From positions 60,380 through 124,379 of the forward strand of contig NZ_QKWH01000007.1 in the NCBI RefSeq assembly GCF_003244315.1: DNA of 64,000 nucleotides, read 5' to 3'. The notes under the pieces were generated by a model, which was not told the DNA's origin, made no database searches, and saw only the letters and a list, made by a program, of their open reading frames with translations. Positions 29,664 through 39,677 of this stretch are shown in pieces. Numbering within the stretch: the stretch's first letter is position 1; each line of letters opens with the position of its first letter. The DNA comes from Xylanimonas oleitrophica. Lineage in GTDB: Bacteria; Actinomycetota; Actinomycetes; Actinomycetales; Cellulomonadaceae. Both the position numbers and the translations under genes were made by a program.

Positions 29664-29700
29664 GGCGGGAGCGCACGGCGCAGGGCCGTGCGCTCCCGCC
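29664..29700 (-). terminator. hairpin after the 29725-30135 gene
   Basis: A 16-bp stem (29664-29679 with 29685-29700) and a 5-nt loop follow the stop of the minus-strand membrane gene at 29725. No U-tract. Confidence 0.65.
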
Positions 29701-29724
29701 GGCACGGCCGGCGGCGCCACGGGG

Positions 29725-30135
29725 TCAGGCCGTCAGCAGCCCGACGCCGGTGGTCGTCAGCCCGGCGACCAGGAACCCTGCGCCCACCCACAGCAGCCCG
29801 ATCAGCCGGTTGGGGCGTGTGCGTCCCGCTCCCAGGGCGGACAGGAAGAACCCTGCGGGCATCAGGATCGCCGAGGCGAGGACGCCGACCCGCGAGAGCC
29901 AGGACCACAAGCCCGTCAGCGTCGTGGCCTCGGTGAGCAGGAGGCAGATCAGGCCGAGGATGATGAGGACCCCGGCGTGAGCGTGGCCGGCGCGGAAGAA
30001 CGACTTCTGGAACTCGGTGGCCGGTGCGAGGCCGCGCACGACTCGGGTGAGGAACCACCCGCCGCTGGCGACGGTGATGGCGGACAGAATGACGGCCCCG
30101 GCCGTCAGGCGCGCCGGGTCGGACAGCTCGAACAT
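29725..30135 (-). CDS. four-helix membrane protein divergent from a TetR gene
   Basis: 136 residues, four predicted helices: LTAGAVILSAITVASGGWFL, GVLIILGLICLLLTEATTL, VGVLASAILMPAGFFLSAL and IGLLWVGAGFLVAGLTTTGV. The motif FFRAGHAHAGVL at the start of helix 2 carries two His that could bind a metal or haem; that is speculation. ATG at 30135 follows CAGGAG. It shares an 82-bp intergenic region, containing a long palindrome, with the TetR gene and is the likely target of that regulator. Confidence 0.7.
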   Translation of the reverse strand: MFELSDPARLTAGAVILSAITVASGGWFLTRVVRGLAPATEFQKSFFRAGHAHAGVLIILGLICLLLTEATTLTGLWSWLSRVGVLASAILMPAGFFLSALGAGRTRPNRLIGLLWVGAGFLVAGLTTTGVGLLTA

Positions 30136-30160
30136 GGGGTCTCCTGCCGTGAGTAGTTCT

Positions 30161-30186
30161 GTAACGCTGTTATCTAACACTGTTAC
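30161..30186. promoter_or_regulatory. TetR operator
   Basis: A 26-bp imperfect palindrome with left half GTAACGCTGTTA and right half TAACACTGTTAC; only the two innermost-flank bases mismatch. Its centre TGTTATCTAACA is a perfect 5+2+5 repeat. It overlaps the expected -35 of the TetR promoter and lies 26 nt from the divergent membrane gene start. Confidence 0.75.
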
Positions 30187-30205
30187 GAACCCTGCGACAA
30201 GGCCG

Positions 30206-30211
30206 TACGAT
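30206..30211 (+). promoter_or_regulatory. -10 box of leaderless tetR promoter
   Basis: TACGAT ends 6 nt before the ATG at 30218. Confidence 0.55.
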
Positions 30212-30217
30212 GCCTGC

Positions 30218-30814
30218 ATGGCTCGACCTCGCACCCACGACGCGGCACTGCGCGGCGCGCTGCTGGAGTCGGCGTCCCGCGCGGTGGCGGAGAGCGGCGT
30301 CGTCGGGATGTCCCTGCGAGCGGTCGCCGCCGCCGCCGGCACCACCACAGCGGCCGTCTACTCCCTGTTCGGGAGCCGTGAGGCGCTCGTGGACGCGGTG
30401 GTCGACGAGGGCTTCGAACGCTTCGCCGCGCGGCTGGCCACGGTCGCGGACACCGACGACCCCAGAGCCGACCTGATCAGCCTGGGGCAGGCGTACCGCA
30501 CCAACGCGCTCGAGAACCCTCACTACTACCGAGTGATGTTCACCGAGGCGTCCGGTGTGGCGTCGCGCGGCCGATCGGATCCCACCTTCCAGGTGCTGGT
30601 CCGCGCCGTCGAGCGGGCCGCCGGCTGCGACCGTCCCGGCGCGGCGGACCGGGCGACCCGCCTGTGGGCGTACGTCCACGGCCTGGTGTCGCTCGAGCTC
30701 GCGGGTCTCATCACGGACGCCGGAGCCGATCGCACCGAGTCGTACCTCGCCGATCTGCGTGCGGCGCTCCCGCTCCTGCTGGCCAGCGCGGAGGGGGCTG
30801 GAGGAGAGGAGTAA
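30218..30814 (+). CDS. TetR-family transcriptional repressor
   Basis: 198 residues. The helix-turn-helix spans about 10-55 (LRAVAAAAGTTTAAVYSLFG SREALVDAV read in order). The C-terminal ligand domain includes NPHYYRVMFTE and LWAYVHGLVSLELAGLI, typical of the WHG-type TetR C-terminal domain. It should repress itself and the divergent membrane gene through the 30161-30186 palindrome. The ATG start is fixed by the leaderless -10. Confidence 0.85.
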   Translation: MARPRTHDAALRGALLESASRAVAESGVVGMSLRAVAAAAGTTTAAVYSLFGSREALVDAVVDEGFERFAARLATVADTDDPRADLISLGQAYRTNALENPHYYRVMFTEASGVASRGRSDPTFQVLVRAVERAAGCDRPGAADRATRLWAYVHGLVSLELAGLITDAGADRTESYLADLRAALPLLLASAEGAGGEE

Positions 30815-31195
30815 GGCGCGCCCACGCGGGCGCCAGCAGGGGAGCGGTCCATGTCTCGCGTCCAGCGAGACGCCGACTCTGGGGCTGGGGGCGGCGCGCC
30901 ACAGGCAGGGAGGGGGTCGGGGGCGCCGCACGGCGGCGCCCCCGACCTGTCTCATCGCTCAACGCTCCTGCGGGGAGCGCGTTCTGCCGGGGGTGCGGCG
31001 TGCGGGCCATGACCGCGGCCCGACGACGACGGTGGCTCGCGTTATGTCATTCAAGGCAGTGTGTTGTGCCATACACAATGGTTTGGGGTGTATGTCCGAT
31101 TCAGTGTACGCCACGACCTCGAGCCTGCCGAGCGTCCGGGCTGGTGGCAGGCGGGCGTGCTGTGCGACCCTCGGGTCAGAGCCGCTCCTGAGGCT
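30815..31195. other. gene-poor stretch before the guanidine riboswitch
   Basis: No credible coding region. 31040-31120 is distinctly less GC-rich than its surroundings and contains TTATGTCATTC (31042-31052), which recurs inverted at 31642-31652, and the small inverted repeat TTGTG/CACAA near 31064-31078. The promoter for the riboswitch-controlled exporter must lie here. Confidence 0.5.
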
Positions 31196-31239
31196 CCCGG
31201 ACGAGGGGTGTCGTACCCGGCGCGCGACAAGACGACACC
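31196..31239 (+). promoter_or_regulatory. guanidine-III riboswitch (ykkC-III)
   Basis: The conserved core is CCGGACGAGG, then GGTGTCGTACCCGG, then GACAAGACGACACC. CCGG/CCGG forms the short helix, and GGTGTCGT with ACGACACC forms the 8-bp pseudoknot helix, matching the layout of the published Thermobifida ykkC-III aptamer. Just downstream are GGGAG and the ATG of a Gdx-type exporter at 31253. Guanidinium binding should expose the ribosome site and switch export on. Confidence 0.92.
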
Positions 31240-31252
31240 GGGGAGTGGGGTC

Positions 31253-31567
31253 ATGTCGTGGTTCGTCCTGGTGCTGTCGGGTGTGCTGGAGGCCGTGTGG
31301 GCCACCGCGCTGGGTCGCTCTGAGGGGCTCACCAGACTCTGGCCGAGCGTCGTGTTCGGTGTCGGGCTGCTCGCCAGCATGGGCGGGCTGGCCTGGGCGA
31401 TGCGGGAGCTGCCGGTCGGCACGGCGTACGCCGTGTGGGTCGGGATCGGCGCGGCGCTGACGGTTCTCTATGCGATGGCTACGGGTTCAGAGCCGGCGTC
31501 GGTGGTGAGGCTGCTGCTGATCGCCGGCATCGTCGGCTGCGTCGTCGGGCTCAAGGTCACGCACTGA
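31253..31567 (+). CDS. gdx: SMR-family guanidinium exporter Gdx (SugE-like)
   Basis: 104 residues, four membrane helices. Glu13 in LVLSGVLEAVWA is the coupling/substrate residue of small multidrug resistance proteins. The Gdx-type helix 2-3 segment LPVGTAYAVWVGIGAALTVL and the GLK ending of helix 4 separate it from EmrE-type drug pumps. It exports guanidinium in exchange for protons as an antiparallel dimer. The guanidine-III riboswitch in its leader independently supports the substrate. Confidence 0.92.
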   Translation: MSWFVLVLSGVLEAVWATALGRSEGLTRLWPSVVFGVGLLASMGGLAWAMRELPVGTAYAVWVGIGAALTVLYAMATGSEPASVVRLLLIAGIVGCVVGLKVTH

Positions 31568-32151
31568 CGCTCGTGCCGGCGGGACCTGTGGCGTCCCTGC
31601 CGGGATCAGGCTGCGATCCGGGGAAGGGCTGTTTCCTCGCAGAATGACATAATGTGCATTATCGGTACACGAAGAGTGCGAGTTGCATCAGATGCAAGAG
31701 TTCGGACCTCACAGCAAAGTGCGCGTCTGTGCAGGTCAGGGCAGACACCGCCTTGGCGCGACCGCCACCAGGACCTCCTGGCTCTTGCCACGTCGCCGCA
31801 CTTCACTGTCCAAGGCCGGGGCCAGCCAAGAGCGCTCACGAGCACTCCCAGCCCGGTGCACCGTACTGAATGCCGCATCTCTGACAGGCAGACCTAGCCG
31901 CACATCGCTCATGTGGCGCCACACCCACCCCCCGGCCACAACATCTTGTGCCTCGGTCGGCGTGTCCATGGGTTTTGTGCGTGCGTTCGGATACGCTGTG
32001 TGATGCGCCGCACAAGCGTCGAGCCCCATCTCGACGTTGCGAGATGGGGCTCGAGCCTGCTTGGTAGGCAGTTCGGACTCTACTGCGCCCGCGTCGGTCC
32101 AACGACCGGTGCGGGTGTGTGTCGCGCTCGCTACACGAGACAGGAGTTCTC
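31568..32151. other. gene-poor stretch with several palindromes
   Basis: No open frame here has convincing protein character. It contains ATAATG-TG-CATTAT (31649-31662) and TTGCATC-A-GATGCAA (31683-31697), both perfect-armed palindromes of operator size, in a patch of lower GC, and a 15-bp hairpin at 32019-32054. No regulator gene is adjacent, so the palindromes may be relics of a lost neighbour. Confidence 0.5.
32019..32054. terminator. 15-bp hairpin upstream of the 32152 gene
   Basis: TCGAGCCCCATCTCG pairs perfectly with CGAGATGGGGCTCGA around a 6-nt loop. It may end readthrough from upstream or act in the leader of the next gene, whose ATG is 98 nt away. Confidence 0.5.
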
Positions 32152-33072
32152 ATGCAAGTGACGACGCATTACGACATCCCGGGCCCGGTCCCGTTCCTCG
32201 ACGTCGACGTCAGCGCCGACAAGCCGATGTTCGTCGACCCCCACGCGATCCGTCTCTCTGGCGCCCCGCAGCCGTTCGCCGCCGACGCGATCCAGTGCAT
32301 GGAGACGTTCTTCCACGAAGTGACCGCCTGCGCCCTGAGCAACACACAGTCCGACCAGCGACGCGGACTCGCGCTGCTCCAGCGGTTCACGGAGCCCTGG
32401 GAGACGCGCCTCGGTCTCGCGGAGTCCGGGATCCAGGGGCACGGCGGCTCCGACGACGTCGGCGAGTGGATCTGGGAGGCGCTGCGCGGCGACGCGCGCA
32501 TGCTGGTCGACGTGGGGATCCTCACCCAGATCGAGGACATCCCACTGTTCGTCGAGGGCGTCGCAGAGGACATCACCTCGGACCTGACCACTCGCATCAT
32601 CTTCGGGCCGCTGGCCGAGTTCACCGCTCAGATGGTGGCGCAGTTCCCGCAGTTCACCGCTGCAGGCCACGGGACCAAGAAGGTGGAGCGACAGGTGTGG
32701 GACCCACAGCGCAGGCGGTGGACTACTGCTGTGCTCGACCTTCCCGTCGCGGACGGTAGAGCGCTCGTGCTCGTCCCCAGGGACTGGGCGCGGGCCACCC
32801 TCCTCATGAGCGCGGGTCGCTTCTACGAGACGAGCACGCTGAGCTACGTTCAGCTGGAGCAGGCCGCAGTCACCCAGGATGGCAAGGTCATCAAGCCGCG
32901 CAAGGAGGACCTGAAGAAGCAACAGGCTCTCGGACGTGGGCGCGCGACGATCCTCGAGGTCGTCCGCCGAGCCCACGCGAACGGCGAGAACCTCGTCGAG
33001 GTGTTCAAGTCGTTCGTGGACTCGAAGTACGAGCCGCTCGACGACGACCGCATCAACAGCAAGCTCGCGTAG
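32152..33072 (+). CDS. conserved protein of unknown function, orphan
   Basis: 306 residues, soluble, no signal peptide. I do not recognise a named domain. Distinctive conserved-looking blocks are VPFLDVDVSADKPMFVDPHA near the N-terminus, EPWETRLGLAESGIQGHGG, IEDIPLFVEGVAEDITSDLT followed by TRIIFGPLAEFTAQMV, and a basic Lys-rich C-terminal part (KVIKPRKEDLKKQQAL). ATG at 32152 follows CAGGAG. It is a single-gene transcription unit between two hairpins, in a gene-poor accessory zone close to an integrase gene. Its codon use is less GC-extreme than that of neighbours. A defence role is possible but unproven. Confidence 0.7.
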   Translation: MQVTTHYDIPGPVPFLDVDVSADKPMFVDPHAIRLSGAPQPFAADAIQCMETFFHEVTACALSNTQSDQRRGLALLQRFTEPWETRLGLAESGIQGHGGSDDVGEWIWEALRGDARMLVDVGILTQIEDIPLFVEGVAEDITSDLTTRIIFGPLAEFTAQMVAQFPQFTAAGHGTKKVERQVWDPQRRRWTTAVLDLPVADGRALVLVPRDWARATLLMSAGRFYETSTLSYVQLEQAAVTQDGKVIKPRKEDLKKQQALGRGRATILEVVRRAHANGENLVEVFKSFVDSKYEPLDDDRINSKLA

Positions 33073-33077
33073 TGAAG

Positions 33078-33115
33078 GGGACAAGGGTCGCGGCGAGAGC
33101 TGCGACCCTTGTCCC
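33078..33115 (+). terminator. terminator of the 32152 gene
   Basis: A 14-bp stem (33078-33091 with 33102-33115) and a 10-nt loop start 6 nt after the stop codon. Confidence 0.75.
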
Positions 33116-33745
33116 TGCACTTCCAGGGTCGACGCCAGCCCCGTCTGAACCTCGAGCACCCCGCCCTAGAACTCGCACCTGACGAGCACGCACCTCTACA
33201 GTTCGGATCGCGTGCGACCAGCCCCTCTCGACAGCTGTCTCGCGGCCCTCGCCGATGGCGGCGGAGCGTGTCGGACGATCGCGGCGGTGAGCGTGCGTGT
33301 GGTTCGTTTTCTCCCGCGCGCCCTGCGCCGGCCGCACGGAGGTGACGCACGGCGGCGCTGTGGACGCGCCCGGTGGGCATCGTCTGCATCGTCTGCGTGG
33401 CGCCGCGCTCGGCGCCGTCACCGGGTGTCGCGAGTCAGCACGACGGCGCCCCTGTGGCGGCCGGGACCCCGGTGGTGCCGCATCACCTGCCGACTGTCCC
33501 GCACCTCCACGACACGCGGCGGTGTACGCCCGTGCTGCCCGGGGACCGTCAGGATCCCCCGATCGACTGAACCCGCTCGGCAGTCGGCCGCGCGCTGCTC
33601 CCCCCCCGCTGTCCTGCCTGCCGCGCGGCAGGAGTCCCGCGGCTGTGCTCCCACGGGGCGTGTCAGGCCGTGGTGGGAGACGGCGCGCATGGTCGTCCTC
33701 CCCCGGGTGGACGCGCGGCGCGCGTGCGTCTGCGAGCGTCGGACC
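33116..33745. other. gene-poor stretch
   Basis: About 630 nt. Open frames exist on both strands but are Arg/Pro/Ala-rich shadows without recognisable motifs. I see no RNA gene, repeat or clear promoter here. Possibly a decayed gene or the leader of the membrane protein that follows. Confidence 0.45.
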
Positions 33746-34375
33746 GTGGCTGAGACCTCTGTTCTGGTACCGCGTGCTCTCCGGCTCCAGGCCGTCGGGC
33801 CAGTGCTCGTCGTCCTGCTGGGGAGCTGTGCGCTGGGGATGCTGACGTTCCCCGCCCAGGGCTTCCTGCCCGAGGCGCTGGCCTCGTTCGCGAACTCGGC
33901 CAGCGGGTGGACGGTGCTGGCGGCGTCGTTGGTGCTGTGGTCCCGGGTCGGTACATGGCCGGCCGCGGTGCTCGGTGCGTCGAGCTTCGTGCTGCTCGTG
34001 CTGGGGTACGCGGTGGCTGCCGACCTGGCCGGGGCGTACTACGACCCGTCGTTCTTCGGGCTGGTGGGCGTGGTGGTCGGTCCGTTCGTGGGTGTGGCGG
34101 CCGCGTGGTTGCGCGACAGGGGCTACCGGGCCGCCGTTGGCGCTGGGCTCCTGGGCGGCATCTGTGCGGGTGAGGCGGTCTACGGCCTGACCGTCGTGGG
34201 GGCGACGACCTCGCCCGTGTACTGGACGGCGATCGGTGCGGTCGGCCTGGCGCTGGTCGGGATGGTGTGCGTACGCGCTCGCGCCGTCGGCCCGCGGGTC
34301 GTGGCGGCGGTGGGCGCGGCGGCGGTGGCGGTCGCTTTCGTCGAGGCCTACGCGCGGGCCGGCTCGATCGGCTGA
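33746..34375 (+). CDS. polytopic membrane protein (DUF6518-like)
   Basis: 209 residues with about seven membrane helices, for example PVLVVLLGSCALGMLTF, WTVLAASLVLWSRVGTWPAA and AVGAGLLGGICAGEAVYGLT. The pattern GLVGVVVGPFVGVAAAWLRD resembles small actinobacterial DUF6518 proteins; I make that match from memory. Start uncertain: GTG at 33746 gives MAETS; ATG at 33689 would add 19 residues. Two 15-bp direct repeats follow its stop. Confidence 0.6.
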   Translation: MAETSVLVPRALRLQAVGPVLVVLLGSCALGMLTFPAQGFLPEALASFANSASGWTVLAASLVLWSRVGTWPAAVLGASSFVLLVLGYAVAADLAGAYYDPSFFGLVGVVVGPFVGVAAAWLRDRGYRAAVGAGLLGGICAGEAVYGLTVVGATTSPVYWTAIGAVGLALVGMVCVRARAVGPRVVAAVGAAAVAVAFVEAYARAGSIG

Positions 34376-34383
34376 CCCGCAGC

Positions 34384-34413
34384 GCCCAGTGCTCGTGTGC
34401 CCAGTGCTCGTGT
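34384..34413. repeat. 15-bp direct repeat, two copies
   Basis: GCCCAGTGCTCGTGT occurs at 34384-34398 and immediately again at 34399-34413, between convergent genes. Confidence 0.85.
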
Positions 34414-34426
34414 GCCCCCTGCCGGC

Positions 34427-35440
34427 CTACCGGCCCAGCCACCCGCCGGCGGTCAGCCGGGAGTCCCAGCGTGTGGAGCGGTCATAGCCGCGCAGCACCT
34501 GGAGGGACGACCAGCGGCCCACGCTGCTCACGGCCTGCTCGCTGTACCCGGCCTGCAGGGCGTTGGTGGCGAACGTGGCTCGCAGGGAGTGTGCGGTGTA
34601 CCCGCCCCGGCCGGCGGGGAGCCCCACGCTGGCCGCCATCCTGGTCACGATGCGGCCGATGACCTCGGTCGAGACCGCTCCGGGCTCGACGGTGTATCCC
34701 CCGCGCCGGACCTGGCGGACGACGTGCCCGCGCCGCTCGTCCTCGATCTTCTCCAGCGTGGCGAGCCAGGTGCGCAGGGCGGACACCGCGCACAGCGGTC
34801 CACCGATCTCGGGCAGTGCGAGGGTGATCGGCTCGTCGGAGGTCTTGGAGTACGGGACCACCACCTCCATGCCACCGCGGACCTCCACCACTCCCCTGGT
34901 CTTGACCGACACGAGGTCTGAGGCGCGCAGCCCGAGGCTCACGCCGAGCAGCAGGATCGCCTTGTCCCGCTGACCGGCGGGGGTGGTGGCGGCGCGCTCG
35001 ACCATCTCGCGGATGTCGGTGCGGGAGAACGCGCGAGCCTTCTGACGCTCCCACCCTCGGGACTCGCGGGTGAGCCCTCGCATCGTCGCCCTGAGGCCTG
35101 GGTTGTCTCGCAGGGCGTTGTACGTCTCGACGTCGACGCGGCGCGCGGCGTCGAGGATCGCCGCCCGGCTCACCTGCACGTTGCTGGGGCTCGTCGACAA
35201 GGTGGCCAGGTAGGCAGCGACCACCTCCGCCGACCAGCGGCGGTCCGCGTAGCCGTTGAGGCGCACCCATGCGTCGAAGCGACGGACCGCGCTCGCGTAG
35301 CGCTCCCTCGTGGCGTCGCTGACGGCGTGCTCGACCGCTTCGGCGACCCGGGCGGCGTGCGCAGCGTCCAGGACGGTGCTGACACCGCGCTCGCCCTGGT
35401 CGCCCTGCTCACGAGGCTCGGTGACGGTGAGTGCGCTCAT
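34427..35440 (-). CDS. tyrosine recombinase / integrase-like protein
   Basis: 337 residues. A core-binding domain (about 30-125, TRERYASAVRRFDAWVRLNG) precedes the catalytic domain (about 150-337). Catalytic residues: Arg in VSLGLRASDLVS, Lys in PYSKTSDEP, TAHSLRATFAT (His-x-x-Arg), Trp in VGRWSSLQ at the His/Trp position, and Tyr in LRGYDRSTRW. This looks like a mobile-element or phage-type integrase rather than XerC/D. The ATG at 35440 is chosen over upstream extension (MRPEQQ...). No phage genes, excisionase or tRNA att site are visible. Confidence 0.82.
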   Translation of the reverse strand: MSALTVTEPREQGDQGERGVSTVLDAAHAARVAEAVEHAVSDATRERYASAVRRFDAWVRLNGYADRRWSAEVVAAYLATLSTSPSNVQVSRAAILDAARRVDVETYNALRDNPGLRATMRGLTRESRGWERQKARAFSRTDIREMVERAATTPAGQRDKAILLLGVSLGLRASDLVSVKTRGVVEVRGGMEVVVPYSKTSDEPITLALPEIGGPLCAVSALRTWLATLEKIEDERRGHVVRQVRRGGYTVEPGAVSTEVIGRIVTRMAASVGLPAGRGGYTAHSLRATFATNALQAGYSEQAVSSVGRWSSLQVLRGYDRSTRWDSRLTAGGWLGR

Positions 35441-35738
35441 GTCGACATGCTTACAGGACAACGGTGACATTCCGGGCTGCCCGTCGGCGGCCCGCCTCGA
35501 CTGTTGCTCCGGGCGCATGTCGGTGGCGTCGGCAAGATGCTCCGACGTGGAACATGTCGCCGCGAAGGGGTGTGCGACGGGTCTTTTCCCTCGATACGCG
35601 CTAAGGGGCAGAATTCTCGGCCCTCGCGAGAGAGCGCCGTTTGGGTGCGACTTTCGTCAGCGCCGAAGAAGTCCCCTTCTACCTTGCTGAGGAAGTGCGC
35701 GTTAACCGGGCTGTTTCGAGGTGCTCCCTCACCCCCGG
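35441..35738. other. gene-poor stretch upstream of the integrase
   Basis: About 300 nt with lower GC than the window average and no credible coding region. Candidate att or promoter region of the integrase; no repeat matching elsewhere in the window was found by eye. Confidence 0.4.
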
Positions 35739-36236
35739 TCAGAGGCGCTCCGAGCGCGGACGCGCGCCGTGGGCCGCCCTCTCCACGTGACGGGCGGAGC
35801 GCCGCAGGTCGGACCGTACGGCTGCGGGTGCCAGGAGCCGTAGCACGGTGACCAGCGGGGACCAAGGCCGCGCGCCGTCGATCTCGAAGGCGGCGTGCAC
35901 CACGGTGCGCGACGAGTCGGCTTCGGCCGGCTTGAGCACCATCGCGAGCGCCGCGCGCAGTCCGTGCCAGGTGCCGGCCTCGCTCCAGAGGCCGGTGGGG
36001 TCGCCGTCGGTGCCGGGGGCTCGGAGCTCGACGATCTGCAGGTGCGGGACGGCGCCGACGGCGGTGCGTTCGCTCCAGCGCGTCCCGGGGTGCGGGGGTC
36101 CGGGGTCGAGCAGGTGGACGGTCAGGAGGCTGGCCTGCCAGCGGGGCCGGTTCCTGGGGTCGGCGAGGTAGGTGAAGGTCTGCTGGGCTGTGGCGTGGAC
36201 CTCGATGCGGGTGGTGGTCCTGGGTGTGGCGGCGAT
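35739..36236 (-). CDS. SRPBCC-like polyketide-cyclase/START protein, apparent ATC start
   Basis: 165 residues from an ATC codon at 36236. The frame gives TTRIEVHATAQQTFTYLADP, RNRPRWQASLLTVHLLDPG, GTRWSERTAVGAVPHLQIVE, then VVHAAFEID and LRRSARHVE, the layout of small SRPBCC ligand-binding proteins. There is no ATG, GTG or TTG upstream of residue 99 (ATG at 35942). A very strong purine run, AGGAGAGGGGAGGGGAGG, ends 5 nt before the ATC. The frame is the same as the UvrA-like gene and separated from it only by one TGA and 16 codons. It is either a rare-start gene, a start-lost pseudogene, or a readthrough product. Last gene of the AraC operon. Confidence 0.65.
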   Translation of the reverse strand: MAATPRTTTRIEVHATAQQTFTYLADPRNRPRWQASLLTVHLLDPGPPHPGTRWSERTAVGAVPHLQIVELRAPGTDGDPTGLWSEAGTWHGLRAALAMVLKPAEADSSRTVVHAAFEIDGARPWSPLVTVLRLLAPAAVRSDLRRSARHVERAAHGARPRSERL

Positions 36237-36284
36237 GGTGGCCTCCCCTCCCCTCTCCTGCCGTGCCGCCCGGGTGGCGGTGGC

Positions 36285-38672
<2,388 letters not shown>

Positions 38673-38721
38673 CGTCTCTCCCCCTGCTGGTACGCGGACC
38701 GTCCGTCCCGGTGCCGTCGCC

Positions 38722-39141
38722 TCAGCGCACCTCGTTGATGCGCAGCAGGTTGCCCGCAGGGTCACGGACCGCGCAGTCACGCACCCCGTAGTCCTGGTCC
38801 ATCGGTTCCTGCACCACGTCCGCACCGCTGGCCTGCACCCGGGCGAACAGCGCGTCGAGGTCGTCGGTGGCCAACGTCAGCGCACCGTAGCTCCCCTTGG
38901 CGATCAGCTCCAGGATCGTACGCCGCTCGTCCTCGGTCAGCCCTGGGTCCACCGCCGGCGGGTGCAGCACGATCGACGTGCCCGCGCCGCCTGGCGGCCC
39001 CACGGTGACCCAGCGCATGCCCTGGTAGCCGACGTCGCGCCAGACCTCGAACCCCAGGACGTCGCGGTAGAACGACAGCGAAGCCTCGGGGTCGGTGTGC
39101 GGGAGGAAGGCGTGGTGGACGGTGACGCTCGTCGGGTTCAT
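38722..39141 (-). CDS. VOC-family (glyoxalase/bleomycin resistance-like) protein
   Basis: 139 residues, one VOC domain: VHHAFLPHTDPEASLSFYRD, VLGFEVWRDVGYQGMRWVTV, and RVQASGADVVQEPMDQDYGV ending in VRDPAGNLLRINEV. Members bind or modify small molecules, including bleomycin-type drugs, with a His/Glu metal site. It starts 10 nt after the AraC stop and precedes the UvrA-like gene by 49 nt, so it is co-transcribed. Confidence 0.85.
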   Translation of the reverse strand: MNPTSVTVHHAFLPHTDPEASLSFYRDVLGFEVWRDVGYQGMRWVTVGPPGGAGTSIVLHPPAVDPGLTEDERRTILELIAKGSYGALTLATDDLDALFARVQASGADVVQEPMDQDYGVRDCAVRDPAGNLLRINEVR

Positions 39142-39151
39142 GGCACCGACG

Positions 39152-39589
39152 CTAGGCCGCCCCTGGCGGGCGCGCTTCTCGATTCCTGACCGGTCGCGTC
39201 GCCAGCAGGGCGTGGCACGCCGGCACTCCCGCCGTCGTGCCGGCCGCGGTACGCCGGTACACGCTCGGCGCGACCCCTACCAGCTCGGTGAACCGGGTGC
39301 TGAACGTGCCCAGCGAGGAGAACCCCACGGCGAAGCACACCTCGGTCACCGTCAGGTCGCCTCGGCGCAGCAGCGTCATCGCCCGCTCCACGCGCCGCGT
39401 CATCAGGTAGCTGTACGGCGACTCCCCGTACACGCGACGGAACTCCCGGCTCAGGTGCCCGGACGACATGTGCGCACCGCGCGCCAGTGCCTCCACGTCG
39501 AGCGGCTGCGCGTGGTCCCGGTCGATCCGGTCACGCACCCGCCGCAGGCGCACCAGGTCGCTCAGCCGCCGATCCTCAGGAGCCGTCAC
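39152..39589 (-). CDS. AraC-family regulator, DNA-binding domain only
   Basis: 145 residues, similar in build to MarA/SoxS: two helix-turn-helix motifs, PLDVEALARGAHMSSGHLSR and LTVTEVCFAVGFSSLGTFST followed by RFTELVGVAPSVYRR. No ligand domain; the C-terminal ~30 residues are low complexity. It is the first gene of an operon with VOC, UvrA-like and SRPBCC genes and probably activates it. GTG start at 39589; no clear Shine-Dalgarno. Confidence 0.85.
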   Translation of the reverse strand: MTAPEDRRLSDLVRLRRVRDRIDRDHAQPLDVEALARGAHMSSGHLSREFRRVYGESPYSYLMTRRVERAMTLLRRGDLTVTEVCFAVGFSSLGTFSTRFTELVGVAPSVYRRTAAGTTAGVPACHALLATRPVRNREARPPGAA

Positions 39590-39677
39590 CTGCGTGATGC
39601 TGCCACGGATGCTGCCACGTCCGCGAGCGCCGTGCGCGCACTGGCTCCCGGTGCGTGCAGGAGCGTGGCCCGTGGGG

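Larger units (their letters stand above)
31042..31652. repeat. 11-bp inverted repeats bracketing the Gdx cassette
   Basis: TTATGTCATTC at 31042-31052 and its exact reverse complement GAATGACATAA at 31642-31652. The 611-bp interval holds only the guanidine riboswitch and exporter. No target duplication is evident. Confidence 0.4.

Noticed and set aside
31654..31897. Small Cys-containing open frames between the Gdx gene and the unknown gene
   Set aside because: No Shine-Dalgarno, no leaderless box, and composition like neighbouring shadow frames.
33116..33745. Open frames in the gap before the membrane protein
   Set aside because: Arg/Pro-rich, overlapping each other in several frames, no motif.
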